Assembly (NCBI GenBank): GCA_021372695.1
Contig: JAJFTY010000197.1
Location: forward strand, 1 to 46,825
Direction of reading: 5' to 3'
Length of the DNA stretch: 46,825 nt
From: Deltaproteobacteria bacterium
GTDB taxonomy: Bacteria; Desulfobacterota; Syntrophia; Syntrophales; UBA5619
Shown here: piece after piece, positions 1 through 8,026 of the stretch
Layout: every line of letters starts with the position of its first letter
Numbering within the stretch: position 1 is the first letter of the stretch
Notes under the pieces: generated by a model
Told to the model about the DNA's origin: nothing
What the model saw: only the letters and a program-made list of their open reading frames with translations
Database searches by the model: none
Translations under genes and position numbers: made by a program

Positions 1-602
1 GTCGTATCGTACTCATCCGCCCCGCCGCAGAGCATCGCATCCTGCATGCCGTACTTGACGGCCTCGTAGCCGAAACCGATGGACTGGCTGCTCGTGGTGC
101 AGGCCGTGGAGGAGGAGATGACCCGTCCGGTGATGCCGAACATCTTCGTGATGTTCACGGCCGTCGTGTGGACCATGGACTTGAGGTAATCGACGGCGCC
201 GATCGCAAGGAATTCCGAATGCTCCCCGCTGAAAAAGGTTTTGTAGATCTCCCGCTGAACCGTGGGGCTGCCGTGCGTGGAGCCGAAGGCCACGCCGAAC
301 CGGCCGGAGGTCACGAATTCCGGCGGCAGGCCCGCCTGGCCGAGGACCTCCTTGGCCACCTGACAGGCGTAATAGGCCACGGGACCCATGGTTTTGCGGT
401 GCGTGCGCCGGAAGTCGAACTCCACCGGATAGTCCACCGTCCCGAAGACCTGGGAGTGGATGAGCCTGGACAGAAGGTGGTCCTCTCTGAGGGGCTTGAC
501 GCCGGAGACGCCCCGCCGGAGGCTCTCCACGATCTCTCCGCGCGTGTGGCCGATGGGCGTAATTGCCGAACAAGCCGTAATAACGACTCTTCTTCCCTTC
601 AT
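1..602 (-). CDS. beta-ketoacyl-ACP synthase (FabF-like), 3' end outside window
   Basis: Condenses an acyl primer with a malonyl-ACP-type extender during chain elongation. The reading frame starts at an ATG at 602 behind a GAGGGGAG ribosome site and stays open to the left edge, so only about 200 N-terminal residues are visible. The nucleophile is Cys168 in an SSSTACTTSSQSIGFG context, the classic thiolase-fold signature. The two catalytic histidines would lie beyond the edge. It is the last visible gene of the left lipid operon, 60 bases after an ACP, which suggests the two work together. The family is certain; the substrate is unknown. The downstream part of the operon is not visible and may hold the ketoreductase that is missing from this window. 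Confidence 0.93.
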   Translation of the reverse strand, partial: MKGRRVVITACSAITPIGHTRGEIVESLRRGVSGVKPLREDHLLSRLIHSQVFGTVDYPVEFDFRRTHRKTMGPVAYYACQVAKEVLGQAGLPPEFVTSGRFGVAFGSTHGSPTVQREIYKTFFSGEHSEFLAIGAVDYLKSMVHTTAVNITKMFGITGRVISSSTACTTSSQSIGFGYEAVKYGMQDAMLCGGADEYDT

Positions 603-662
603 CGCCCGGGGGCTCCCCTCTTTTTGCTCCTGATCGGCACGGCGAAGTGCCAAACCGTCGCG

Positions 663-929
663 TTACGCATGCGCTTGCTCCCGAATCCGGACCAGTTTTT
701 CGACATAGTCGACGATATCGTTGATGGTCCGGATCTCCATGGCCATCTTCTTCTCGTCATGGGTCAGTTCGGACCGGAGAAACCGTTCGATTCCGATGAG
801 CAGTTCGATGGCATCCACGCTGTCGAACTCGTAAGTTTCGCGGAGATCTTCGTCGAAGCCAGGGGCTTCGATCTCGAACTCGCGTCTGAAAATGGTGAGG
901 ATCTCCTCTGCAATCTCTTCTCTGGTCAT
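663..929 (-). CDS. acyl carrier protein
   Basis: An 88-residue carrier protein that holds the growing acyl chain on 4'-phosphopantetheine. The attachment Ser37 lies in FDSVDAIELL, a variant of the usual DSL motif, followed by the acidic helix typical of ACPs. Two ATGs (935 and 929) are possible; AGGA at 933-936 suits the ATG at 929. It sits between a B12-radical SAM gene upstream and a ketosynthase downstream on the same strand. With DSV instead of DSL and a basic C-terminal tail, it is probably a pathway-specific carrier and not the housekeeping AcpP (inference). Confidence 0.88.
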   Translation of the reverse strand: MTREEIAEEILTIFRREFEIEAPGFDEDLRETYEFDSVDAIELLIGIERFLRSELTHDEKKMAMEIRTINDIVDYVEKLVRIREQAHA

Positions 930-1014
930 CTGCATCCTATCGTTTTCGATACCCTGTCTGCAATCCGCATACCGGGGGCTTATAGACGTTATTTGCAGCC
1001 ATATCAAGCCCTAC

Positions 1015-2508
1015 TTATCGACGCCTTTCCAGGCCGCGAAAGCGGTTCATCCGCTCCAGGCGGTCCAGATATCTCCGGTACCGGACCTCCCAGCCGATCC
1101 GGCGGGTCTGCCGCTCGACGAAAAATTTCATGATCGGCTTGACCAGATGCGTCCAAAGGGATGTCCATGCCTTGCCGTTCCGCTCCGCGAACGCCGATGG
1201 CTTCCACCACCCCATGGTGGTTTGCCGATGGTACCAGAAAGCATACTGGAGTGCATCCGATTCCAGATGCCTGGTCCTCACATTGGCCCAGAGGCCGTTG
1301 TACCGTTCATAACGGTCCGGGTTGGTGACCAGCCCTTCGGCCAGCAGAAATTCCCGGAGCCTCGTCTTGGGATAGGGGGTGAGGATCTGGCAGTACGAAA
1401 CATCCGCGTCGAGATCTTTGAAGAATTGATAATTCTGACCGATCGCCGCTTCGTCGTCGTCGGGCATTCCGAAGATCAGGCCGCCGATCACCATGATGCC
1501 GTGGCGGTGGCAGATCTCGACGGCCCGTTTCGCCTCCGTTCCGATGTCGCCCTTTTCGATCGTTCGGAGGTTTCGGTTCGAAGCGTTTTCGATCCCCAGG
1601 AAAAGCGATCGGAACCCCGCTTCCGCCATTTTGGCCACCATCGCTTCGTTGTTGGCCACCGACACGCAATCGGCCTGAACGATCAGTCTGAGGTTTCGGT
1701 ACCTCTTGGCGATGATGGCGTCGCAGAGCGTCACCACCCACTTCGGATTCAAGACCATGTTGTCGTCTGTGATGAAGATCATCCGCGTCTTGCGGCGGTG
1801 ATAGATGTCGTCCAGATCGGCGAGGATGCGCTCGATCGGGTAGGTCCGGTAGGAACGGCCGTACATATGGCTGATGCTGCAGAAATTGCAGCTCCGGGTG
1901 CATCCGCGGGAGGTCTCCATGACCTCGATTTTCGAATACATGAAGTGGTATCCGCCCGTCAGGCGCCGATGATCGCGAATGGGCGGTTTGAGGAGGGCCA
2001 GGTCGCAGATCCCCCCCCGTTCATTGTGGACCCACTGCCCGTCCCGCCTGTAGGAGAGAGACGGGATGGCCTCCAGCCGGTCCCCCCCGCTCAGGGCATT
2101 GACGAGCCTTCGGAAGGGCTCTTCCCCCTCCCCCCGGACGATGAAATCGATAACCTCCGATTCCGGGGAGGCCGCAATTTCGCCATGCATCAAGGTCGCA
2201 TGGTATCCTCCGATCGCGATCCGGACATCCGGAAGGATTCCCCGGATGAACCGGACCACGGTCAGGCAGGTCGGAAACTGCCAGGTCATCGCGGAGAGGC
2301 CGATCAGATCGGGGCGGATTCTCTTCAGGGTCTTCTCCAGGTAGGCGGCGACGTTCCGCCTTTTCCGGACCAGGTCGATCAGATAGACCTCGTGGCCCCG
2401 GTCGAGATTCCCACCGATGCTGGCAATGCCGAGGTTGGGCATGTGCAGGGCCATCTCATGGATCACGATCGGGATCGCGTCCGGCATGGAGATCAGCACC
2501 ACTTTCAT
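1015..2508 (-). CDS. B12-binding domain/radical SAM enzyme (left operon)
   Basis: A 497-residue class B radical SAM protein. The N-terminal 150 residues form a cobalamin-binding Rossmann-like domain (it opens MKVVLISMPDAIP and contains GGYHAT near 100). The radical SAM barrel carries the 4Fe-4S motif at Cys203, Cys207 and Cys210 (CTRSCNFC), followed by a GIENAS strand. This family includes methyltransferases and cyclases acting on unactivated carbon (for example BchE and the hopanoid C-2 methylase HpnP). Its ATG overlaps the PlsC stop as ATGA, so it is translationally coupled to a glycerolipid acyltransferase. That points to a lipid or acyl-ACP substrate; the reaction cannot be read from sequence. 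Confidence 0.9.
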   Translation of the reverse strand: MKVVLISMPDAIPIVIHEMALHMPNLGIASIGGNLDRGHEVYLIDLVRKRRNVAAYLEKTLKRIRPDLIGLSAMTWQFPTCLTVVRFIRGILPDVRIAIGGYHATLMHGEIAASPESEVIDFIVRGEGEEPFRRLVNALSGGDRLEAIPSLSYRRDGQWVHNERGGICDLALLKPPIRDHRRLTGGYHFMYSKIEVMETSRGCTRSCNFCSISHMYGRSYRTYPIERILADLDDIYHRRKTRMIFITDDNMVLNPKWVVTLCDAIIAKRYRNLRLIVQADCVSVANNEAMVAKMAEAGFRSLFLGIENASNRNLRTIEKGDIGTEAKRAVEICHRHGIMVIGGLIFGMPDDDEAAIGQNYQFFKDLDADVSYCQILTPYPKTRLREFLLAEGLVTNPDRYERYNGLWANVRTRHLESDALQYAFWYHRQTTMGWWKPSAFAERNGKAWTSLWTHLVKPIMKFFVERQTRRIGWEVRYRRYLDRLERMNRFRGLERRR

Positions 2509-3284
2509 TGAACCACTTTTCCCTCCATCAACGCCCGCGCCTCGTCCATCAGACCGGAGAGGGAAAAGGCGCTGCCTTCGTAATCCGGCTCGATGCGGCC
2601 CGCCAGTTCCACCTCGATGACGATCGCGTCGCGCGTATTGAACAGAAACTTCCCCGGGGGGAAAAGTTTCCCGGTATTACGGATCCGGACCACGCAGATA
2701 GGGGCCGCACGACAGAGCCGGGCGATCTTGAATGCACCGCTGTCGAACGGTCCGATCCGTCCCGTGCGGGAGCGGTGTCCCTCCGGAAAGATGAAGAGGT
2801 TGCCGCCGGCGGCCAGATACGCCTCCATCTTTTTGATCTGGTCCACCATGTTGACCGCGAAGAACCCCTCCGCCGTGGAGGGGATGTATCCGGACCCTCT
2901 CAGAAGCCAACCGTAGACCGGGAGCCGGAAGTAGTCGCTCTTGACAATGGTCTTCTGCTTTTCGAAAAGGGAGATGAAGAGGATCGGGTCGAGGAACGAG
3001 AGATGGTTGGCAACGATCACGCAGGAACGGAGGGCTCTGACCTCCTCCGATACACGCCATTGGACGGTGGGGACCAGGATCCGCAGCAGGGAGAAGAAAA
3101 GACGGTGGTGCTGCCAGTTCACCCTTTGAAAAGTCTCCTCCTTCCTGTCCGGACAGCGGAGGGCCACCCACAGGCAGAGGGGGAGGAACAGGACGAGATA
3201 TCCCAGGATGTAGCAGATCCAGAGGAGGATCGTGATCGCGAAGTCGCGGAGCTCTTCTGTCCGGGCGCCCGGCTGGTTGCTCAT
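2505..3284 (-). CDS. 1-acyl-sn-glycerol-3-phosphate acyltransferase family (PlsC-like)
   Basis: Transfers an acyl chain to lysophosphatidate or a related acceptor at the inner membrane. In the 259-residue protein a hydrophobic anchor spans about 17-42, followed by the catalytic NHLSFLD box (His94, Asp99) and the acceptor-binding FPEGHRS box (166-172, His replacing the usual Thr). A longer reading is possible, but the ATG at 3284 has AGGGATGA upstream and sits one base from the preceding stop. Its end overlaps the radical SAM start by ATGA. Placement among ACP, ketosynthase and radical SAM genes suggests it loads the specialised chain made here. The family is certain; the chain specificity is inferred. 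Confidence 0.92.
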   Translation of the reverse strand: MSNQPGARTEELRDFAITILLWICYILGYLVLFLPLCLWVALRCPDRKEETFQRVNWQHHRLFFSLLRILVPTVQWRVSEEVRALRSCVIVANHLSFLDPILFISLFEKQKTIVKSDYFRLPVYGWLLRGSGYIPSTAEGFFAVNMVDQIKKMEAYLAAGGNLFIFPEGHRSRTGRIGPFDSGAFKIARLCRAAPICVVRIRNTGKLFPPGKFLFNTRDAIVIEVELAGRIEPDYEGSAFSLSGLMDEARALMEGKVVQ

Positions 3285-3285
3285 T

Positions 3286-4779
3286 TCATCCCTGTTTTCC
3301 CGGACCGTTGCGAAGCTCTTCCAGGATCTCTGCGGCGAAACGGTCATGGCCGATCATCTGCCGGACCGCGTAGAAGGAGCCCAGGACGGTCCCCAGAATC
3401 CCCGGCGCGATCGCGTTCTGTCCCGCGAAGAAGAGTCCGTTGCGCGATTTGCGATGGAGTGCGGAAACGATCGACAGCTGCTGCGCCGAGCGCATGACGC
3501 CGTAGGGCGATCCGCAGGGGCTGTCGACCCAGTCCCGGAGGGTCAGCGGGGTATAGGCATCGATGATCTGCGCTCCCCCGAGAGACCCGAAAATCTCCCC
3601 GGCCTGCCGAAGCAGGAGACCGGCCCGGCGCCTCTTTTCCGCTGCATACTCCTCGCCGCGGTGCCCCGTGGTCGTATTCTCCCACCGGCGCCATTCGGAA
3701 AAAGGGCTCTTGGTGATCATCGTGAGCAGGGTCGCACGTGACCCGCCGGCACGGAGCTGATGGAACACGCCGCCCGAAATCCATCCCTCCGGGTCCGTAT
3801 GCAACCGGTAGACGTTGTGAGGCAGCTCCGGCTGGGTCCGGGCATCCAGGGAAGCATAAGCTGAAAAGAGCCCTTCTGTCTCGGCAAGGTCCCGGATCCT
3901 CCGCGCCTGACGGGGAGCGACGCTCCCTTCCGGCAGCATCGAGAGGACCTTCTTCGGGTGAATGGCCGCCACGATACGTGCTCCCGCAAGTTCCCTTCCC
4001 GAGGCGAGCCTCACCCCGGAAACGGTGCCGCCGTCGGTCAGGATTCGCACGGCGGGATCGTGGCAGATCAGCAGCCCCCCGACTCCCGCAAACCGGGCGG
4101 CAAAGGCCTCCGCGAGCTCCGATCCGCATCCCCTGAGGCGCCAGGCGGACGAGAGGTAGGAGGCGAGGGCCAGATGGTGGTAAATCACCGGGCATTCGTG
4201 CTCCGAAAGCCCCATCCAGCTCGACGTGACCGATAGAACACTCCGCAGCCGGGGCGAGCAGTTCAGCTTGGCGAGGTAAAGCGACAGCGGCAGGAAGAGA
4301 TCCGCGTCGGTGAAGGGGAGCGTCGTCGAGGCGAAGAGCGCCCACGAATTCTGCAGATCCGCCATTGCCCGGATATTTTCGATGATCGCCGCGATCGGCC
4401 TGCGATCTTCCGGAAAGGCCTGCTCCAGCGCTGCGGCAAAAGCGTCGATCCCTTCGGGCAGGTCGAATGCGAAATCATCGAAAAGATAGCGGTCGATGGG
4501 GCCTCGTTGCCCCATCTTCTCCGCCGCAACCGCTTCGGTGACCCCCAGATAATCGAACATCTGCCGGAGGGGCTGACCCGTGTCGTAGGACCCGAAATAG
4601 TGCACCCCGACCGGACAGTCGAAGCCACCCCGGACGTAGCCGCGCATCAGTCCCCCCGGCAGGGGGTTCTTCTCGATGACGGCCACGCGCCAGTGCAACC
4701 GGGAGAGGATGATCCCGGTCGAAAGCCCCCCGATTCCGGAACCGAGAATCAGCGCGTCAAAAGGTTTCTCTGCTTCCAT
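3286..4779 (-). CDS. CrtI/phytoene desaturase-like FAD-dependent oxidoreductase
   Basis: A 497-residue flavoprotein with an N-terminal dinucleotide-binding motif GSGIGGL (13-19), the ENNPLPGG-like strand typical of the phytoene desaturase/retinol saturase/carotenoid isomerase superfamily, and a C-terminal GLFFAGQNAIAPGI segment that closes the FAD site. Such enzymes desaturate, saturate or isomerise polyene chains. I take the ATG at 4779, with AGGTG upstream, over a GTG 15 bases earlier. No phytoene synthase or other carotenoid gene is near. The neighbours are ACPs, an acyl-CoA dehydrogenase and acyltransferases, so a fatty-acyl substrate is more likely than a carotenoid (inference). Confidence 0.88.
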   Translation of the reverse strand: MEAEKPFDALILGSGIGGLSTGIILSRLHWRVAVIEKNPLPGGLMRGYVRGGFDCPVGVHYFGSYDTGQPLRQMFDYLGVTEAVAAEKMGQRGPIDRYLFDDFAFDLPEGIDAFAAALEQAFPEDRRPIAAIIENIRAMADLQNSWALFASTTLPFTDADLFLPLSLYLAKLNCSPRLRSVLSVTSSWMGLSEHECPVIYHHLALASYLSSAWRLRGCGSELAEAFAARFAGVGGLLICHDPAVRILTDGGTVSGVRLASGRELAGARIVAAIHPKKVLSMLPEGSVAPRQARRIRDLAETEGLFSAYASLDARTQPELPHNVYRLHTDPEGWISGGVFHQLRAGGSRATLLTMITKSPFSEWRRWENTTTGHRGEEYAAEKRRRAGLLLRQAGEIFGSLGGAQIIDAYTPLTLRDWVDSPCGSPYGVMRSAQQLSIVSALHRKSRNGLFFAGQNAIAPGILGTVLGSFYAVRQMIGHDRFAAEILEELRNGPGKQG

Positions 4780-4809
4780 GGAAGGCACCTGCACGCGATC
4801 GGGTCTTCC

Positions 4810-5067
4810 TCACTTCGATCGATTCTTTTGAACGAATCCGGCCAGCGCCCGGACAGAGGCAAAGGCCTGCACACCCATCTCCTTGTTCTCGATCTTCACA
4901 CCGTAATCCTTCTCCAGCATGAGCACGAGTTCCAACACGTCGATGGAATCGATTCCCAAATCCCCCCCCACGAGTCGGTCTTCGTCGCCGATATCTGCCG
5001 GTGTGACGTCCAGCAGGGAGAGGGTCTCGATGATCCTGATCTTCAATTCCGCTATGAGCGCTTCCAT
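4810..5067 (-). CDS. acyl carrier protein
   Basis: An 85-residue ACP with phosphopantetheine-accepting Ser41 in LGIDSIDVLEL, closer to canonical AcpP than the other ACP of this operon. The ATG at 5067 lies six bases after AGGGG; an ATG 15 bases further upstream has no such site. It is encoded between the acyl-CoA dehydrogenase and the CrtI-like oxidoreductase with gaps of about 30-40 bases, so the two redox enzymes may act on chains tethered to it. That pairing is inference; the ACP call is firm. Confidence 0.92.
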   Translation of the reverse strand: MEALIAELKIRIIETLSLLDVTPADIGDEDRLVGGDLGIDSIDVLELVLMLEKDYGVKIENKEMGVQAFASVRALAGFVQKNRSK

Positions 5068-5106
5068 GTGAACCCCTTCCATATACAGATGATATTCACA
5101 TCTCTC

Positions 5107-6249
5107 CTACAGGCCCAGACGCCGGGCGATGATCCCCCGCATGATCTCGTTCGTCCCCCCCAGGATGCGGGTCACACGGATGTCCCGCCACGCCCGGGCG
5201 ATCGGGTATTCCTCGCAGTATCCGTAGCCGCCGAAGAGCTGCAGGCAGCGGTCCGCGACCCGGAAAGCCATCTCTGTGGTCCAGTATTTGGCCATGGAGA
5301 CCTCGGTCACGACGTCGCCGCCCCGCAGATGATCACAGATGAGCCTGTCGACGAAGGTCCTCCCCAGCCGGATCTCGGTCGCCATCTCGACCAGTTCGAA
5401 CTGGACATGCTGAAACCGGTTCAGGCTCTTGCCGAATGCGCTCCGCTCCCGGCAGTAGGCGACGGTCATCTCGAAGACCATCTCCGCCGCGGCAACGGCG
5501 CTGATGGCGAGCACCAGCCTTTCCGGCTGCAGGTTCCGCATCAGTTTCCCGAACCCTGTCCCCTTCTCGCCCAACCGGTTGGCTCTGGGAATGCGGCAAT
5601 CCTCGAAGAAAAGCTCCGCGGTGTCCTGGCTCCGCCAGCCGATCTTGTCAAGCCGTCTCCCCTTGACGAATCCGGGCGTACCCGCCTCGACGAGATAGAG
5701 ATCGATGGCCGCATGGGAGTCGTCCACGGCCGGGTCACGGGCGGCCACGACGAAGAGGTCGCCGTTGATCGCATTGCTGATGAAGGTCTTCTGGCCGTTC
5801 AGGATGAATTCATCCCCCGCTTCCACGGCCGTTGTCCGGATGGCGGCCAGGTCGCTCCCGGCCTGAGGTTCGGACATGGCGATCGCCGTGATGCACTCCC
5901 CGGAAACGCAGCGGGGGAGATAGTACCGCTTCTGCTCTTCGGTGGCAAAGGCGGTGATGTAAGGGACGACGACGTTGCTGTGCAGCCGGGCGGAAAGGCC
6001 GCAATGGTTGGTGCGCGTCATCTCCTCCACGACGATGACCGTGTAGAGGAAATCCGCCCCTGCTCCTCCGTAAGCCTCAGGAACGTCCGGGCAGAGGAAT
6101 CCCTGTTCGCCCATCTTCTTCCAGGCGCTGCGCGGGACGATCCCTTCTGCTTCCCACTCCTCGACGAAGGGAACGATCTCCCGGGCCAGAAACGCCCGCA
6201 GGGTATTCCGGAAGATGCGGTGCTCCTCCTGATAGGGAATCAGTTCCAT
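5107..6249 (-). CDS. acyl-CoA dehydrogenase, long-chain type
   Basis: An FAD enzyme that introduces an alpha,beta double bond into an acyl thioester. The 380 residues span the whole family: N-terminal helical domain, the beta domain with AMSEPQAGSDLA near 124-135, and the C-terminal domain with RSAFGKSL and LFGGYGY. At the position of the MCAD catalytic base (YEGT) this protein has LGGT, as in long-chain and isovaleryl enzymes, where the base comes from another helix; Glu260 in VFEMT is the likely substitute. It lies 10 bases after the hotdog gene and 40 before an ACP, which suggests a biosynthetic desaturase role on ACP- or CoA-bound chains (inference). Confidence 0.92.
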   Translation of the reverse strand: MELIPYQEEHRIFRNTLRAFLAREIVPFVEEWEAEGIVPRSAWKKMGEQGFLCPDVPEAYGGAGADFLYTVIVVEEMTRTNHCGLSARLHSNVVVPYITAFATEEQKRYYLPRCVSGECITAIAMSEPQAGSDLAAIRTTAVEAGDEFILNGQKTFISNAINGDLFVVAARDPAVDDSHAAIDLYLVEAGTPGFVKGRRLDKIGWRSQDTAELFFEDCRIPRANRLGEKGTGFGKLMRNLQPERLVLAISAVAAAEMVFEMTVAYCRERSAFGKSLNRFQHVQFELVEMATEIRLGRTFVDRLICDHLRGGDVVTEVSMAKYWTTEMAFRVADRCLQLFGGYGYCEEYPIARAWRDIRVTRILGGTNEIMRGIIARRLGL

Positions 6250-6259
6250 GCCGCCCCCC

Positions 6260-6676
6260 TCATCCTTTCTCTTCCGGGCGAAAGGCCTGGATGGTCACGA
6301 CGGCCGCCACCTCGTCCCCGAGGCGTACCGTTCCCTCGAAAACGGCATAGCTTTCCATGGCGTAATTCCTCCGGACCTCGGTCAATAGCGTGGCGGGCAG
6401 GGCAATCCGCGGCCGGCGGAAATCGGCCGACTTCACTCCCACGAGCCACCCCTTGGTCCCGCTCCTGCCGGATCGCTGCCGCTTCCACCCCTCGATCAGG
6501 GCCGCCGTCTGGGCGACGATTTCGATCGTCACGAGTGAATCGACCGACCCGTCGCAATAGAGCGGCCATGCGTCCGTAACCGCAGACGCGGTCGCGGCGC
6601 TGTCTTCATCTACGGCCAGGACCTCACCGATCAGCCGCATCCGGCCGCGGTGGGGAATCAGCGCTTCGATGTCCAT
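6260..6676 (-). CDS. FabZ/ApeP-like hotdog dehydratase
   Basis: A 138-residue single hotdog protein of the 3-hydroxyacyl-ACP dehydratase superfamily. The PHRGRMRLIGEVL segment supplies His9 and the helix VTIEIVAQTAAL supplies Glu52, matching the His/Glu catalytic pair of FabZ and of the ApeP-like dehydratases in aryl-polyene and related clusters. The frame is open 57 codons further upstream, but the ATG at 6676 has AAGGAGTGGGT in front of it and is where the fold starts. It is the first gene of the left lipid operon, with a promoter-like sequence just upstream. Confidence 0.85.
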   Translation of the reverse strand: MDIEALIPHRGRMRLIGEVLAVDEDSAATASAVTDAWPLYCDGSVDSLVTIEIVAQTAALIEGWKRQRSGRSGTKGWLVGVKSADFRRPRIALPATLLTEVRRNYAMESYAVFEGTVRLGDEVAAVVTIQAFRPEEKG

Positions 6677-6697
6677 ACCCACTCCTTCCTCGCGAAC

Positions 6698-6726
6698 CTC
6701 ATAACAGAAATCCCGGGCGGCGGCAA
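6698..6726 (-). promoter_or_regulatory. putative promoter of the left lipid operon
   Basis: On the minus strand, TTGCCG (6726-6721) is followed after 17 bases by TATGAG (6703-6698), with a TG one base upstream forming an extended -10. Transcription would start near 6691, giving a leader of about 15 bases before the hotdog ATG at 6676. Sequence match only. Confidence 0.45.
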
Positions 6727-6762
6727 GGAGGGGTTGGGAATCGATTCCCCCGTAAAATCCTG

Positions 6763-6793
6763 TTGACATTTCGGCGCAGATGAAGGATAGAAT
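6763..6793 (+). promoter_or_regulatory. putative promoter of the aapJQMP operon
   Basis: A perfect TTGACA (6763-6768) is followed by TAGAAT (6788-6793), though with a wide 19-base spacer. It is divergent from the left lipid operon promoter and about 70 bases upstream of the aapJ start. Confidence 0.4.
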
Positions 6794-6865
6794 CGCCGCC
6801 CAAGGTTTTTTTTCAGAAAAGCGCAATTCAACTGGATCAACGATCAACCAAAAAAGGAGAAGGTG

Positions 6866-7885
6866 ATGAAGCTATCAAAGGCAGGATTGCTGGCTGTGGC
6901 CGTTGTCTTTGCATTGTCCGGTATCGCTTTCGCAGGGCCGACCCTGGACAATGTCAAGGCAAAGGGTTTTGTCCAGGTGGGTGTCAACGGGGATTTTTTC
7001 GGCTTCGGAAAGCCGGATGAAAAGGGTGTATGGAGGGGGCTCGACGTCGATACCGGCCGTGCCATCGCAGCGGCGGTTTTCGGCGATGCCAACAAGATCA
7101 AATTCATTCCCCTGACCGCGGTGCAGCGCTTCACCGCGGTCCAGTCGGGAGAGGTCGATGTCCTGTGCCGCAATGCCACGCAGACGCTCGGGCGTGACAC
7201 GGAGCTGGGGCTCGACTTCGCCCAGGTCAACTACTATGACGGCCAGGGCTTTCTCGTCCCCAAGAAGTTGAATATCAAAAGAGCCAAGGAGCTCGACGGT
7301 GCGACGGTCTGCGTTCTTCCCGGCACCACGACGGAACTCAACGTCGCCGATTTCTTCCGGGTCAACAAAATGAAGATGAAGCCGGTGGTCATTGAAAACC
7401 AGGCAGAACTGGCCAAGGCCTTTTTCGCGGGCCGATGCGACGTGCTGACCTCCGATGCCTCCCAGCTGGCCGGGGCTCGGGCCGTGGCCCCGAAACCCGA
7501 CGACTATGTGATCCTTCCCGACATCATCTCCAAGGAGCCCCTGGCTCCGGCGGTACGCCATGGCGACAACCAGTGGAAAGACATTGTCAACTACTCCGTA
7601 CTGGCCATGATCGAGGCGGAGGAGCTCGGCATCACGTCGAAAAACGTCGACGAGATGCTCAAGAGCACGAATCCCGTGATCCAGCGTTTCCTGGGCGTGA
7701 CGCCCGGCAACGGCAAGGCGCTCGGGCTCAGCGAAAAATGGGCCTACAATATCGTCAAGCAGGTCGGCAACTATTCTGAGGTGTTCGAGCGGAACGTCGG
7801 GAAGGGCACCTCGCTGAAACTGGAGCGCGGCCTGAATGCCCTCTGGAAAAACGGCGGTTTGATGTATTCTCCACCCTTCCGGTAG
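6866..7885 (+). CDS. aapJ: general L-amino-acid ABC transporter, substrate-binding protein
   Basis: A 339-residue periplasmic binding protein with a Sec signal peptide (cleavage after residue 23 or so, ALSGIAFA). It is followed by the solute-binding fold of the polar amino-acid family, including GRDTELGLDFAQVNYYDGQGF and CDVLTSDASQLAG. Length and sequence match the AapJ/YhdW branch, which binds many L-amino acids. GTG (6863) and ATG (6866) are adjacent; the AAGGAGAAGGTG site favours the ATG. It heads an operon with both permeases and the ATPase. A strong hairpin separates it from aapQ. Confidence 0.95.
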   Translation: MKLSKAGLLAVAVVFALSGIAFAGPTLDNVKAKGFVQVGVNGDFFGFGKPDEKGVWRGLDVDTGRAIAAAVFGDANKIKFIPLTAVQRFTAVQSGEVDVLCRNATQTLGRDTELGLDFAQVNYYDGQGFLVPKKLNIKRAKELDGATVCVLPGTTTELNVADFFRVNKMKMKPVVIENQAELAKAFFAGRCDVLTSDASQLAGARAVAPKPDDYVILPDIISKEPLAPAVRHGDNQWKDIVNYSVLAMIEAEELGITSKNVDEMLKSTNPVIQRFLGVTPGNGKALGLSEKWAYNIVKQVGNYSEVFERNVGKGTSLKLERGLNALWKNGGLMYSPPFR

Positions 7886-7918
7886 GAGACGGCTTTTGTC
7901 TATCCGCTGATCGCATGC

Positions 7919-7956
7919 GGCTGGCGGCGGGATGAACGCTCCCGGAGCCGTCAGCC
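7919..7956 (+). terminator. hairpin between aapJ and aapQ
   Basis: Arms 7919-7928 (GGCTGGCGGC) and 7947-7956 (GCCGTCAGCC) pair over ten positions with one G-U. A smaller GGGA/TCCC pairing lies inside the loop. No T run follows, so this is more likely an mRNA-stabilising or attenuating structure than a full terminator. Such hairpins after a binding-protein gene commonly raise its level relative to the permeases. Confidence 0.5.
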
Positions 7957-8026
7957 GCCGGCGCGGCTACTGCTCTTTCCCCGTCAGGCAGATGATTAAT
8001 TTTTCTCACGTTCCGGCCGGAGAACC

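Noticed and set aside
3286..4779. Carotenoid desaturase in a pigment pathway
   Set aside because: No phytoene synthase, cyclase or other isoprenoid gene nearby; the neighbours are all fatty-acyl and glycerolipid genes.
4507..6579. Long plus-strand open frame (690 codons) opposite the ACP and acyl-CoA dehydrogenase genes
   Set aside because: Antisense shadow of genes with clear motifs; no ribosome site or domain.
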